NCBI GenBank assembly: GCA_013399305.1
Contig: VXAI01000658.1
Span: forward strand, 80,923-144,922
Origin: Rostratula benghalensis
Lineage: Eukaryota > Chordata > Aves > Charadriiformes > Rostratulidae
Direction of reading: 5' to 3'
Length of the DNA stretch: 64,000 bases
The notes under the pieces were generated by a model. It had not been told where the DNA came from. It worked only from the letters and a program-made list of their open reading frames with translations, and searched no databases. This document shows, in pieces, positions 44,534 through 55,689 of the stretch. The position numbers and the translations under genes are program-made. Each line of letters begins with the position of its first letter. The stretch's first letter is position 1.

Positions 44534-45700
44534 GCTGTGAAGGCAAGGAGAGGGACTGTTCTTCCTGTGAAGTAGCAGTTGAAATACATGCTTTGGAATG
44601 TACAATGAGCCAGCTGATAGTTTATGGGTCAGGATTAGTTGGCAAATTAGAATGGGTGGCATTGTGGTGGGTGACTACTACATATAACCTAATCAGGAAG
44701 AAGTCATCTTCAGACAATTGGAAGAAACCTCACGTTCACTGGCCCTGGTCCTCATGGGGGACTTGAACTGTGTCAAATGTCTATTGGCAGGACAGCACAG
44801 CAGGGCAGAACCAGTCAAGCAGTTTTCTAGAGGGTACTGATGAAAACTTCCCGATACAAATGACTGATGAGCTGGCCTTCCTACTTGCGAATGAGGAAGA
44901 ATCAATGGTAGATGTGAAGGTCAGGGGCATCCTTGACTACAGTGATGATGCAGGGTGCTCAGGAACTAGAGAAGAAAGAGCAATGCAAAAGGCAGTACTG
45001 GAGCCCTGGACTTCAGGAGAGCAGAATTTGGGCTCTTGAGGGACCTGCTTGGAAGAATCTGATGGGTTATGATCCTGGAGAGAGGAGAGGTCTAGGAGAG
45101 CTGCTTCATTTTCAGACATTAGCTCCTTAAAGCTCAGGATTGGTTCATCTTGACAAAGCAGTATGTCAAGCAAAGGTGGGAGAAGGACAAAATGGTGAAC
45201 AAAAGGCTCCTGAATAATGTAAATGCGAAAGAATCACATGATTCAAAGTCCTTGTTCTGATGTTTAGTAGTTGGGAGATTACTAGTGGGAAGTATTCTTC
45301 CTAATTGCTGGTTCTTGTTCTTCATGTACCTGCTTCTGGCCATGGTTGCATATGAAGTTAAAAGGATCTTTGTTCTTAACCAAAAAAGTGTGAACAAATC
45401 TTACTTCCTCTGTGCTCTGTGACAAAGAGAAGAACATAATGTTAAGCCTAAATGGAAACATATAAATACAGTATGTTAATCCCCCCCTTGCTCAACTTGA
45501 GCTGGTGATCTAAAATGACATGCCAGCAAGATCCAAGACCTGATATTGAATACTGGGGAAAATGATCTTGCATAGAAAGGTCTTTCTGCTGCCTGAGTCT
45601 TTCTGGGAATCAGAAATGTGTGTATGTGCATACAGTTGCCTGAGAAAAAAGATACTATTTCGGGCACCACGTTTGCATCTTCAAGAGAAGTCAGCGAGTG
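44534..45700. other. Intergenic sequence upstream of TRDD
   Basis: About 1.2 kb. Short open frames occur on both strands (44770-45173) but have no receptor or transposon features that I recognise. Confidence 0.45.
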
Positions 45701-45704
45701 AGAC

Positions 45705-45743
45705 AGTTTGTGTGCAGCAGTTCAGTCTTTTTCAGTCACTGTG
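45705..45743 (-). promoter_or_regulatory. 23-RSS on the 3' side of the upstream TRDD
   Basis: Plus agtttgtgt (45705-45713, nonamer complement, 7 of 9), a spacer of exactly 23 bp and the heptamer cactgtg (45737-45743). Confidence 0.9.
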
Positions 45744-45755
45744 GTACGTAGTCCA
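45744..45755 (-). other. TRDD: TRDD segment (12 bp) with 12- and 23-RSS
   Basis: Second delta diversity segment, minus strand TGGACTACGTAC. 5' side: consensus heptamer CACTGTG (plus cacagtg 45756-45762), 12-bp spacer, nonamer plus acaaaaaca (45775-45783). 3' side: heptamer CACAGTG, 23-bp spacer, nonamer ACACAAACT. Same orientation as the other TRDD, 5.3 kb further from TRDC. No reading frame has a stop. D-to-D joining is allowed by the 12/23 rule with these two segments. Confidence 0.94.
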
Positions 45756-45783
45756 CACAGTGGTAGAGAGTTCTACAAAAACA

Positions 45784-46870
45784 TTTGCTTTTTTCAGTGC
45801 CAGGTGATGTCTCATCTTTCATGTGCTTTGAAGAGCTGGATTCTATTTTCTGCTTCCTCTACACTATTTGAACACCCTAACATGGTTCCACAGAGGTTGC
45901 TATACACTAAAAACATTATCAGCATTGCTTTTTTTGGCAGATGGCATAGTATTAATCTCTCACTAAAATATTATCAATACTTGTTAAAAAAAAGAACATT
46001 ATTACTTTTGAGTTGTTAGAGCTGTTCTCACTAAACCCGATTACAGGTTTGTCTTTAACAAGCACCAAGAGAGTTAGGGTGAAATATTTTAAAGGCTATC
46101 TGGGGACCTCTGTTTTTATTATTTACTTTTTATTAATTTTTTTTCAATTTAGTTTCATTCTACATTTCCTAACTCTATTTGGACCTTCAAGAATTTATGT
46201 TATCAAAAGCTATTTTCAGTCTATGTTTATGAATTGTTCAAAAATTATTTTGGTTGAGCTGATGGTTGTTTAATGGACTCTGTCTTGATGTGCTGAAGAT
46301 GTTTATTTACTCAGACATTTTACTTGTAATATTTCTTGTTTGAGTGACATTTTTATAAGGGTCTTGAGAGTTTTCTCCTGATTATACACAACATTTTTTT
46401 CTGTTTGTTTGATCTAGTGAACTAGCTTATTTGACCACTAGGTTGGCTTTTGACTTTTGATTTATTTATCTGTGTCTTTGGCTGAGTTTGAAGGTAGGAA
46501 AACATCTATTACAGTTGGCTTTTCATTTTATTTTTATCTTACTTTACTGATTTTGATTAATGGTTCCCTGCAATTATGGAGCAGTTTCTGAATCCTCAAA
46601 TCCAGTTCTAAGACACAAAAGGAAATAGCAGTTTTTTCATCCTATTTACCAATCTGCCTGGTTCCATGCTGTATTACTCATGTTTTTTGTATTATTGTTG
46701 TTATCAAGTACAAAGATATATTTCTCATTTTTACTCACTGCTGCTATATTTTCTGTTTTTAACATGGGCTTGTTCACCTGCTGTTCCCTTTATTGAGTCA
46801 AATTGTTTTCTCCTTGCTATTGCTTCCTCCAGGGAAGTTGTCAAGTTGGTTGAGGTGATACTGTCAGTCT
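45784..46870. other. Intergenic sequence
   Basis: About 1.1 kb, T-rich, no receptor segment or repeat recognised. Confidence 0.5.
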
Positions 46871-46875
46871 CCTGA

Positions 46876-47262
46876 ACTGCTGGCAGGAAAAGGCACCTTA
46901 TCCCCCTCTACAGCTATGTGAAAGGAGGGCATAGCGAGGTGGGGCGGCAGGGGGTGGGGTGTGTGTCAGTGTCTTCTGCCAAGTAACAGGCAATGGGACA
47001 AGAGGAAACAGCCTTAAGTTGCATCAGTGGAGGTTTAGGATGGATATTAGGAAAATCTTCTTCACCAAAAGGGTTATCAAACACTGGAACAGGCTGTCCA
47101 AGGAAGTGGTGGAATCTCTATGCCTGGAGATATTTAAAAGACAAGTAGAAGTGTTGCTGAGAGACACAGTTCAGTGGCAATTTTGTCAGTGTCGAGTTGA
47201 TTGTTGGACTTGATGATCTTAAACATCCCTTCCAACATAGATGATTCTATGATTTTATGACT
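46876..47262 (+). mobile_element. CR1 LINE 3' fragment
   Basis: Plus-strand CR1 tail: aaaggagggcatagcgagg, then the ggaaacagccttaagttgca block and the tail ttccaacatagatgattct atgattttatg. Confidence 0.88.
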
Positions 47263-48067
47263 CTGACAAAATTCTAAATACCTCCTGCCACAGGCAGGGT
47301 ACATACAGGTGCCTCTCCCACATCCTTTGCTTGCTGCCAAATCTTCCCAGAGCAGTGACACCACACCCTGTTTGTTACTGACATCTCAGATGCAGTTGAA
47401 CAGTCTTTTTCCTTTTGGGTGACAATAGAAACACACCTGCCTTCATGGCCACCCACAAGCCAAATGCTTGGATTTGTTCCATTTAAAAGTTGAGTTCTGC
47501 CTTTGCTTTTTCTTTCTCTGTCTTGGCACATCCTCTCCAAAAAATTGCAGGAGGCGCTCATGTACCACTGGTGACATGTTACCATGTTTAGACTGCCTGT
47601 GTTCCGCTAAGACATACTGAAGACCTCTCCCTGAGTTCTGTTTCAGAGGAAATGAGAAGAGATGGCATCCGCCTTTCCTCTAGAAAAGTGTCCTAGGCAG
47701 ATGAAGACACATTTTAGCTGGGAACTAGCAGGTGATTTGTGCGTTCATGGTTGTTTTAATTCCTTCAGCCTTTGCCTAAAAGTCCATACTGCTTCTTTCC
47801 AGAAAAAGCTACCCTGACCCTTCCAGCATAATAATTCTTGCCCACCCCACCCCAAAATCTCCATTTGTATTTTACCATAATTTCCTTTTTTGGGGGGAAC
47901 AGCTCACTCTGAACTTAGCTCCCAAAACATCCACCTCATTTCATCACACATTTATAAGAGCCTGTGTCCATGGCTTTACTGGCAAGGAGATCTAGTTCTG
48001 GGATACATCTGTCAAGACGGTGACTTTTCTCTTAGAGGGTGTGATGGATATTATGGTCTTCTGTGGA
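47263..48067. other. Intergenic sequence before the provirus
   Basis: About 800 bp, no receptor segment seen. Confidence 0.5.
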
Positions 48068-48073
48068 CAGAAC
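48068..48073. repeat. Target-site duplication of the provirus, left copy
   Basis: cagaac directly before the LTR; the same six bases follow the other LTR at 53593-53598. A 6-bp duplication fits alpha- and betaretrovirus-like integrases. Confidence 0.9.
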
Positions 48074-48998
48074 TGTAGGAAAACCAGCCAGAGTCAAGAC
48101 ACGGACTCAATATGAGTTATGGATCTTCACAGAATCACAGAATTACAGACTATCAGGGATTGGAAGGGACCTTGAAAGATCATCCAGTCCAATCCCCCTG
48201 TCACACAGGCACACGTACAGATGGGTCTTGAATGTCTCCAGAGAAGGAAACTCCACAACCTCTCTGGGCAGCCCATTCCAGTGCTCCGTCACCCTCACTC
48301 TGAAGAAGTTTTTCCTCATATTTAAATGGAACCTCCTGTGTTCTAGCTTGCACCCATTGCCCCTTGTCCTATCATAGACCATCACTGAGAAGAGCCTGGC
48401 TCCATCCTTCTGACACGCACCCTTTACATTTTTATAAACATTCAGGAGGTCACCCCTCAGTCTCCTCTTCTCCAAGCTAAAGGCACCCAGCTCCCTCAGC
48501 CTTTCCTCATACGGGAGACGCTCCACTCCCTTCATCATCTTTGTGGCTCTACGCTGGACTCTCTCAAGCAGTTCCCTGTCCCTCAGTTCCAGAGGGGCCC
48601 AGAACTGGACACAGTATTCCAGATGGGGTCTTACCAGGGCAGAGTAGAGGGGGAGGAGAACCTCTCTCCACCTACTGACCACAGCCCTTCTAATACACCC
48701 CAGGATGACATTGGCCTTCTTGGCCACTTGGTGCTTCTACCACTACATTTACAATCTACAAGGTTGTTCATGCGACACAACAATCACACTAATTCATTAA
48801 TGCTCCTTATTCACGCACCCTTAGCATAACTGTAATCCATCTTTATCATCCTCCCTTGCTATTACAACTCCTGCCAACCTCCCCTTATCCACCCTACAAG
48901 GACTCTTCAACACACAGCCATTGTTTGTGATATCTCAAAGACTGGATTGTGCGTAGCAGAGCATGCCATGGCCTCTGCCCGTTAGCCACTCTTCTACA
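48074..48998 (-). repeat. 3' LTR of the provirus, split by CR1
   Basis: Matches the 5' LTR (53184-53592) at both ends: plus tgtaggaaaaccagcc at 48074 and cttctaca at 48991-48998. The LTR sequence stops at 48123 and resumes at 48731 because a CR1 is inserted. Some LTR sequence present in the 5' copy (around the ttagcataaccgtaat region) is also missing here, so the two LTRs have diverged by indels. Confidence 0.93.
48124..48731 (-). mobile_element. CR1 LINE inserted in the 3' LTR
   Basis: Minus-strand CR1, 5'-truncated, with an open 194-codon frame (48727-48143) of the reverse-transcriptase C-terminal region (words [36 protein letters not shown]). The 3' end on the plus strand is cacagaatcacagaat. 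Being open and in LTR sequence, it is younger than the provirus and among the better-preserved CR1 copies here. Confidence 0.95.
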
Positions 48999-49017
48999 AT
49001 TCCCCCGTTTCTTTTTT
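48999..49017 (-). other. Polypurine tract of the provirus
   Basis: The minus strand has AAAAAAGAAACGGGGGAAT directly before the 3' LTR, the expected site and composition of a plus-strand primer. Confidence 0.85.
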
Positions 49018-49030
49018 GCACAATCTAAGC

Positions 49031-49435
49031 TTAGTTCGTAACACAAAATACAAGTCTTTTTATAGAAGACATAGCACAGTTCAAGCAAAGCAATCCTATA
49101 ATTAAGACAATTAGTATCATCAAGCCCGACTGAATTAAACTTTTAAGCCAGCCACTTATCCCTAGCCACTTGCCTAATGCATTTAATCCAAATAACCCTA
49201 CATCTTGTTGAATCTTTGTGGAATGCTCCATCAGCTGCTGAATTTCTTCATGAATATATCTGGAGTGATATTGCAAATCCATGCAGCACCTTCCGTCAAA
49301 ATCCTGACAGCCGTGGCCATGGGCCAGCAGCAAGAAATCAATTGCTGCTCTATTATGTAAAATTGCATGCTGTGCAGTGGACAAATCTTCTGCTAGTTCT
49401 GAGAGGATTCGGCTGGTTGCGTTAGCTTGTTTCAC
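49031..49435 (-). pseudogene. env: Provirus env fragment: alpharetrovirus-like transmembrane subunit
   Basis: Minus-strand frame with an immunosuppressive-type segment followed by a C-X6-CC motif (GCQDFDGRCC), a heptad-like region, and a membrane anchor near its end (GLMILIVLIIGLL). This combination is typical of the covalently linked TM subunits of alpha-type retroviruses. It is separated from the surface-subunit frame upstream by a frameshift or stop region (49436-49555), so env is broken. Confidence 0.85.
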
Positions 49436-49555
49436 TATTCAGCAGGCAGTTTTTTTCAAGATTATGATGGGCTTGTGTGGCTGCTGCACCTGGTAAAAAT
49501 ATCAAAGACAAAATAACTTCCCAAGTGTTCCACAACTTAACGTTATCATCACAGG

Positions 49556-50300
49556 TCAGTTGCAACTGTTGGCTAAGGTCCTTTTCCATTGTACTGGATG
49601 AGTCACATTATGGTGGTGGTGTGGTGTACCTAAACTAAGTTGGCCAATGGTGTACAGCCCAACAATAGGGTATGATGGAATCCCTGACCAGGCTCGGTTG
49701 CCACAGATTAAGAAAAACACACTAGGAAGACATCGGGGAATTTCTGGTCCTGAGACCAGATTTGAGTTATTAGGATCCAGTATCTGACACCATGTCGTGT
49801 TCCAATTTCCTGCTGGGTAGATATAGGTGGGAACTGACAAGTTCACTAATTTTCCTTCATTATCTCCAGGTCCATACTTTGACGCATTGATAAACAAACA
49901 ATGACTAGCATTCAGGGTATCAATTAAATCGATTGCCTGTGGTTGAGGCCCTATCAGAAGTTTTTCATCCCAATTGTCATATTTCTCGATCAGGTCTGCT
50001 ACATTCTGATGTGCAGCAAACAGTCTTGATTTTATACCTAACTCCTTGCCACCTTTTATAAATGATTTAAAGGTTTCACTATTTAAAGGCACCCCGACAA
50101 GGCAGGTTGTAAAAGGAGAGCTAGGCATTGCTAGGCTGGTGCAAAAGGTGGTCATGTTGAGTGCTCTTGCCAACGATACCCACATGTTTTGACAAGGGTC
50201 AAATAGTTTTGGATGATAATGTTCTAAGGTAGCAGCCTTGTTAATTATGCTGGCAATTATTATCACCATGATCACTCCTCCTTTACCACCAATGCCTTCC
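49556..50300 (-). pseudogene. env: Provirus env fragment: surface subunit
   Basis: Part of a long minus-strand open frame, with several Cys and N-X-S/T sites (for example NASHCLFINAS, WNTTWC). Its position directly before the TM module supports a surface subunit. The frame upstream of about 50300 reads through from the other env module and should not be taken as the true start. Not functional as it stands. Confidence 0.75.
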
Positions 50301-50307
50301 TCAGCAA

Positions 50308-50720
50308 TTAAGTTTTCTCCCATTTGTCTGTGGGCACTTCGTGTTGTATGGGGACATGGATATATTTCCCACAACAATGATCTAACTTCACTGTTTCTAG
50401 TGAATTTTGAGTTGAGTGCTGAGCACGTTGAATAATGCAAGGTATAAAGAAAATTATTAAAACTATTATAAACAGAATCATCAATCCCTGCTTTATTGAA
50501 CCCTTTATCCATCTGGTTATTCCCCCAGCCATCATCAACCACATGTAATATTTTTGCCTGTTTCCATATTTCTACTACATTTTTTAACACCTTTCCCGAT
50601 TGATCAATATAAGTGCAGCAAGATTCATCAGCTTGAAAAGTTAAAACATCTCACACCCTTCTATTCTGTAATACTACTTTTTCTAATAAATCAACATAAG
50701 CATTAGCCTAGAAAACAGCA
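50308..50720 (-). pseudogene. env: Provirus: second env transmembrane module
   Basis: A separate envelope TM relic between integrase and the surface subunit. In frames broken by a stop it shows LQNRR (immunosuppressive-like), ESCCTYID (CC motif) and, at 50308-50544, a membrane anchor QGLMILFIIVLIIFF. The anchor resembles that of the 49031 module. The provirus therefore has two env TM regions. Confidence 0.75.
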
Positions 50721-50839
50721 TTACTTGGTAAATATTAAAAAGCAAACAGCATTAAAAGAAACAATCCACCCATCTTCAATCAATATATTTTACTCCATGG
50801 ATCAGATTGGGTGTGATAAAAGTTTTCTCATCTCATGTG

Positions 50840-51345
50840 TCGTCTATTGGATATTCATGAGGTGTTTTCCATGTTTTTATCCAATCAGCTGGAACCCATC
50901 GTGCTCCTTTATCTGTAATGATACAAGCATAACGTCAACCATTATATTTGAGCTCTGCAGGACCTCTCCAGTTACCTGTCTCAGGGTCCTTAAATTGTAC
51001 TAGTGCTCCTTTTTCAGCTTCTTTAAAGCCAGAGCTCAAGGCTGGCCTGTGGATCACTGCTGGATGCTCAGGATCTTCTCCAGCCAAGTGCAAAAAATTC
51101 ATCCCACAGACAACCTTTGCTACCCATGCTGCAGGAGAGGTATCTTCCTCTCCCCCTTCTTGTTTAACTTGCAATTGATTTATAACCTGATGTGTGCAGT
51201 CAATAATTGCTTGTCCGGTTGGAGAATGTGGTATACCCCTGACATGTTTAACATCTCACAGATTTTTAAAAATGTTGAAGTGTTTGTGATTTATAGGCAG
51301 GGTCGTTATCTGTTTTGATTTTCAAAGGAACTCCTAGGGCAGCAA
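50840..51345 (-). pseudogene. pol: Provirus pol fragment: integrase core and C-terminus
   Basis: The minus strand shows LKIKTDNDPAY (the second catalytic Asp of the D,D,E integrase core), then a region to DKGARWVPADWIKTW, the C-terminal DNA-binding part. There are stops and shifts between pieces. It follows the reverse-transcriptase piece almost directly, so most of RT, RNase H and the integrase N-terminus are deleted. Confidence 0.85.
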
Positions 51346-51378
51346 GGTGGTAAAAAAATTTTGTATAGGTTGTAATGC

Positions 51379-51603
51379 CTAAGAAACATGTAACTGACAA
51401 ATGGTAGGAGAGTCTTTCATACCTTGAGGTAACACTACCCATTCATATCTTTCTGAGGGTTTATCCCTGTTAACAGAAGGAACAGAGAAAGCACATTTCT
51501 CACAAACATCAGGGTATAAAGTTATAGTAAAAAAGCTGTCTTTCAAGTCAATTATCAAAACGTCCCAATTTTTTGGAATCTTTTTGGGGGAAGGTAGGCC
51601 AGG
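51379..51603 (-). pseudogene. pol: Provirus pol fragment: reverse transcriptase
   Basis: Minus-strand frame with IIDLKDSFF (catalytic motif A) and [14 protein letters not shown] (motif B). It begins at an N gap and is cut off just after motif B, before the YXDD motif, by the internal deletion. Not active. Confidence 0.9.
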
Positions 51604-51778
51604 NNNNNNNNNNNNNNNNNNNNNNNNNNNNNNNNNNNNNNNNNNNNNNNNNNNNNNNNNNNNNNNNNNNNNNNNNNNNNNNNNNNNNNNNNNNNNNNNN
51701 NNNNNNNNNNNNNNNNNNNNNNNNNNNNNNNNNNNNNNNNNNNNNNNNNNNNNNNNNNNNNNNNNNNNNNNNNNNNNN
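51604..51778. other. Assembly gap (N) inside the provirus
   Basis: 175 N between gag-like and RT sequence. The N length may not be the true missing length. Confidence 1.
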
Positions 51779-53163
51779 ATTGCTGCAGCAAGCTCTCCCT
51801 GCCCAGTAAGCACATCTCCAGTAGCTAATCATAAAGGATCTCCCTCAGAACGATCCAAGTCAGCAACTGCAGCGCTGGCACAGGCATCGTGCCAACGTGC
51901 ACACCACAGCACCCATTGTATTGGTGTTAATAAAATCTCCATCAATTGCCTGCAACCCAAAGGCATTAGTTCCTGTGTGGAAAAGATCTTGTTAAGATCT
52001 GCTTGTGTATAACCCTTGTTGCACAACCGACTGACGAGCCTCCTTAATTCTCAGTGAAATCCTACCCACCGATTAGGTTCCCTCTGATGTACCGCTTAAA
52101 ACCTCAGGAAATGCCCGTGGAAGAATCCCTCTAACCATAGGATTCCTAATTATGCCCCGCTACTGCTGGGTGGGATCCTCTGATGCCGGTGGACTCCCTT
52201 CCCAGTCCTCGTCACCGCCACGATACCCCCACCCCCGCTCCTTTCCCAATCACTGTATGGTCTCTTTTTCTTCCTGTTTTTGTCTCTCAAGTTGCACTTT
52301 TTCTTTCTCCAGTAGTTCCAACTTCTGTAACAGCGTCTTTGCCCACTATGGGTCCTTGCCGTGCAGATCGGGATTCACTACCGAGATGGCGGCGGCGGCG
52401 GCAGCGCGGGAGGGGGAGCGGCGGCGGGTAGAGGGAGGGGGGAAGCGGCGGCGGCGCGGCTGGTGGTGGGGGAACAAATTTCTCATCAACCTCCGTTTGT
52501 TCTTCCTGTCTTTGTGTCAAGTTATCCGGAGGTGCCTCCTCAAACTCGGAAAATGTACGAAGAGGGGCAGGATCGAAAACTTTTATTCCTGGAGATCCCT
52601 CTGGTGTTAGAGAAGGTGCAAGAGCGGCAAAAGCACTGGCTGCGGGAGCAGCTCCGCTTTCATACTCTCACTGGGTGTCCCGTTACAACGTACATTCTTC
52701 TTTAATCACGGGGCGATCTCCACTCAGTCTCGGTCTCCAGACCTGCTGGGCCATACTGGGCTTCTGTCACTATGTCCGTTTCTTTTACCCACAAATACAA
52801 TTTCTTCAAAGTCTCTGGGTCATATTTTATCCTTCTCATAGAGAGAAAATGTTATAAAAGCTTTAAAATAGCTTTTCTTCATATCAATCCCTTATATTTG
52901 CCCACCGGTACAGCTCATGGAGCTTCTTTGTGCTCACGCTTGCACCTTGCTCAGCAAGGATATCAGTTAATAGCGTGAGTGCCACCTCCCGATCCAATTT
53001 CATTAAGTGGTCTTACTGTTGCGGGTCTGTACTGGTGCACTCAGTCGGAATCCAGCTATCCACTTTGTTGGACGCCACCTGCTCCGGTTTCCCTCCCTCG
53101 TCTGCACCTCTTCTTTTCTCTTGGCCTTCAGATTTCGGGCTGCATTCTCTTGCAGTGTCCAGT
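51779..53163 (-). pseudogene. gag: Provirus gag remnant
   Basis: Minus-strand region between primer site and gap. A frame at 52026-51829 contains LLTPIQWVLWCARW, resembling a retroviral capsid N-terminal domain; a frame at 52520-52287 has a Pro-rich stretch typical of the matrix-capsid spacer. A (CGG)n-like GC-rich tract lies at 52385-52460. No complete gag frame is present. Confidence 0.7.
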
Positions 53164-53181
53164 GTCCCTGTTCGGGCACCA
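53164..53181 (-). other. Primer-binding site, tRNA-Lys type
   Basis: The minus strand has TGGTGCCCGAACAGGGAC two bases inside the 5' LTR, one mismatch from the 3' end complement of tRNA-Lys3. Alpharetroviruses proper use tRNA-Trp, so the primer type points to a beta/ERVK-like backbone. Confidence 0.88.
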
Positions 53182-53183
53182 AA

Positions 53184-53592
53184 TGTAGGAAAACCAGCCA
53201 GAGTCAAGACATGGACTCAATATGAGTTATGGATCTTGCTCATTTATTGGTGCTTCTGCCACTATATTTATAATCTACAAGGTTGTTCACGCGACACAAT
53301 ATTCACACTCCTTATGCTCCTTATTCACGCGCCTTTAGCATAACCGTAATTGGCTGGCCTAATATTCGCACGGAATGCTTATGTCAGCACTAATTCTCAG
53401 CACTAGTTCTTTGCCTTACAGTTTCAGTATCCATCTTTATCATCCTCCCTTGCTATTACAACTCCTGCCAACCTCCCTTTACCTGCCCTACAAGGACACT
53501 TCAACACACAGTCATTGTTTGTGATATCTCAAAGATTGGATTGTGCATAGCAGAGCATACCATGGCCTCTGCCCATTAGCCACTCTTTTACA
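53184..53592 (-). repeat. 5' LTR of the provirus (409 bp)
   Basis: Bounded by TGTA...TACA on the minus strand (TGTAAAAGAG to TTTTCCTACA). Contains TATATT-type and AATAAA-like words. The 6-bp target duplication cagaac follows at 53593-53598. Confidence 0.93.
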
Positions 53593-53598
53593 CAGAAC

Positions 53599-54430
53599 CA
53601 TCCCATTCAATCCTTCTACCAAGATAGGACTATTATTGGTCATAGATTCCCTGGAGATTATATTAGGAAAACTATAAGTCACAACCTCCAATATGGAGAG
53701 GACAACTAAAAGTACTGATTTAAAATGAGATCTATAATATATGCATGTGGACGTCCCTGAACTTCTGAAGCCTACAAAGAAGGAGACTAGGGTTGTGGTT
53801 TCAGCTAGGTTAGAGTTCATATTCTTTCTAGTAGCTTCTGTGTTTGGGCTAAATCCCAAACATGAGAAGAATATTGATACACATAACTTTAGTAGTTGCT
53901 AAGTAATATTTCTGTTAGTCAATGACTTTTTCAGCTTCCCTTAGAAGCTGAGAGGGAGCATAAACAGGATGTTCTGTACCATAGACATCATGCTTAGTAA
54001 ACAAATGGGGGTTTGGACAGGTAGCAGGGATCCATGATCAGTGCTCAGGAAGAGTTGGGCAACTGATGTTTGTGTGATGAGAGCTATTTGTATGATTTTA
54101 TTTTGTATCTTCTCTTACTATTATTATTATTGTTATTCTCCTATGCTGTTACTGTTCTATAAAACTGTCTCTATCTCATGAGGTTTTTTTTCCTTTCCCC
54201 TACCTTTTGTCCCCTTTTGACCCTGCTAGGGTGGGAAGTGAGTGAGCAGTTGCATAGTTCTAGATGTTGTGTGGGGGTAACTATGACAGGTAGTAAGAGA
54301 AGAAATAAAATAGCATTTGTTTTGTATTGATAGCCTTTGCAAGACATCTGGCATTGGCCTTGCAGGCAGTCCACTGGGTTGAATGACTTTTAGGTTAATG
54401 CACTGCAGCTATTCCCAACAGTACTCAGGG
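53599..54430. other. Intergenic sequence
   Basis: About 830 bp between provirus and CR1; no receptor segment seen. Confidence 0.5.
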
Positions 54431-54434
54431 AACT

Positions 54435-55688
54435 GGTGTGAGAGTTCACCGAGCCTCTCTTACTTATCAACAATCCTGGCCAACAGTGGAGGTACCAGAT
54501 GACTGGAGGGTGGCCAATGTGATGCCCATCTACAAGAAGGGCCAGAAGGAGGATCCAGGTAACTACAGGCCTGTCAGCCAGACCTCAGTACCAGGAATGA
54601 TCATGGAGAGGATCACCTTGAGTGAGATCTCACAGCAAATGCAGGGTGTCCCTCAGAGCTCAGTTTTGGAGCCAGTCTTGTTGAATATCTTTATTGATGA
54701 CCTGGATGAGAGGGTTGAATGCACCCTCAGTAAGTTTGCAGGTGACACCAAGCTAGGTGGGAGTGTTGATCTGCTTGAGGGTAGGAAGGCTCTACAGAGG
54801 GACCTAGACAGGCTGGATTAATTGGATGAGGCCAATGGGATGAGGTTCAATAAGGCCAAGTGCTGGGTCCTGCATTTGGTCACAACAACCCAAGGCAATG
54901 CAACAGACTCGGGAAGGAATGGCTAGAAAGCTGTCCAGCAGAAAAGGACCTGGGGGTGTTGGTGGACAGCCGTCTGAATGTGATGAGCCTGCAGTGTGCG
55001 CAGGTGGCCAACAGCATTCTGGCTTGTATCAGGAACAGTGTGGCCAGCAGGAGTAAGAAAGTGATTGTGCCCCTGTACTTGGCACTGGTGAGGTCTCACC
55101 TTGAGTACTGTGTTCAGTTCTGGGCCTCTCACTGCAAGGATATTGAAGTGCTGGAGTGTGTCCAAAGGAGAGCCCCCCAAGCTGGGGAGGGGGTCTGGAC
55201 AACAAGTCCTGTGAGGAGAGCCTGAGGGAACTGGGCATGTTTAGTTTGAAGAGAAGGCTGAGGGGAGACCTCATTGCCCTTTACCACTACCTGAAAGGAG
55301 GTTGTAGAGAAGTGGGTGTTGCCCTCTTTTCCCAAGTGAATAATGACAGGACCAGAGGAAATGGTATGAAGGGGGGGTTAGACTGGATATGAGGAAGAAT
55401 TACTTTACTGAAAGGGTGGTCAGGCACTGGAACAGCCTGCCCCGGGAGGTGGTTGAGTCACCATCCCTGGAGGTATTTAAGAAATGTGTAGATGTGGCAC
55501 TTCAGGACATGCTCTAGTGGCTGAGATTGTTGGGTGTGGTGGTTGTTGTGGGGGTTTTTGGGGTGTGGTTGTGGATTTGTTGGTTGGTTTGTTTTTTGGT
55601 TTGTTTTGTGGTTTGTTTCTTTATGGTTGGACTCAATGATCTCAAAGCTCCCTTCCAACCGCGAAGATTTTCTGATTCTGTGATTCTT
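54435..55688 (+). mobile_element. CR1 LINE with internal deletion
   Basis: Plus-strand CR1 of the same subfamily as 41160-42488 (shared ccatctacaagaagggccag block) but lacking an internal part of the RT (junction near 54640: agcaaatgcagggtgtccctc). The 3' end has a T/G-rich expansion (55525-55620) before gattctgtgattct. Confidence 0.94.
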
Positions 55689-55689
55689 C

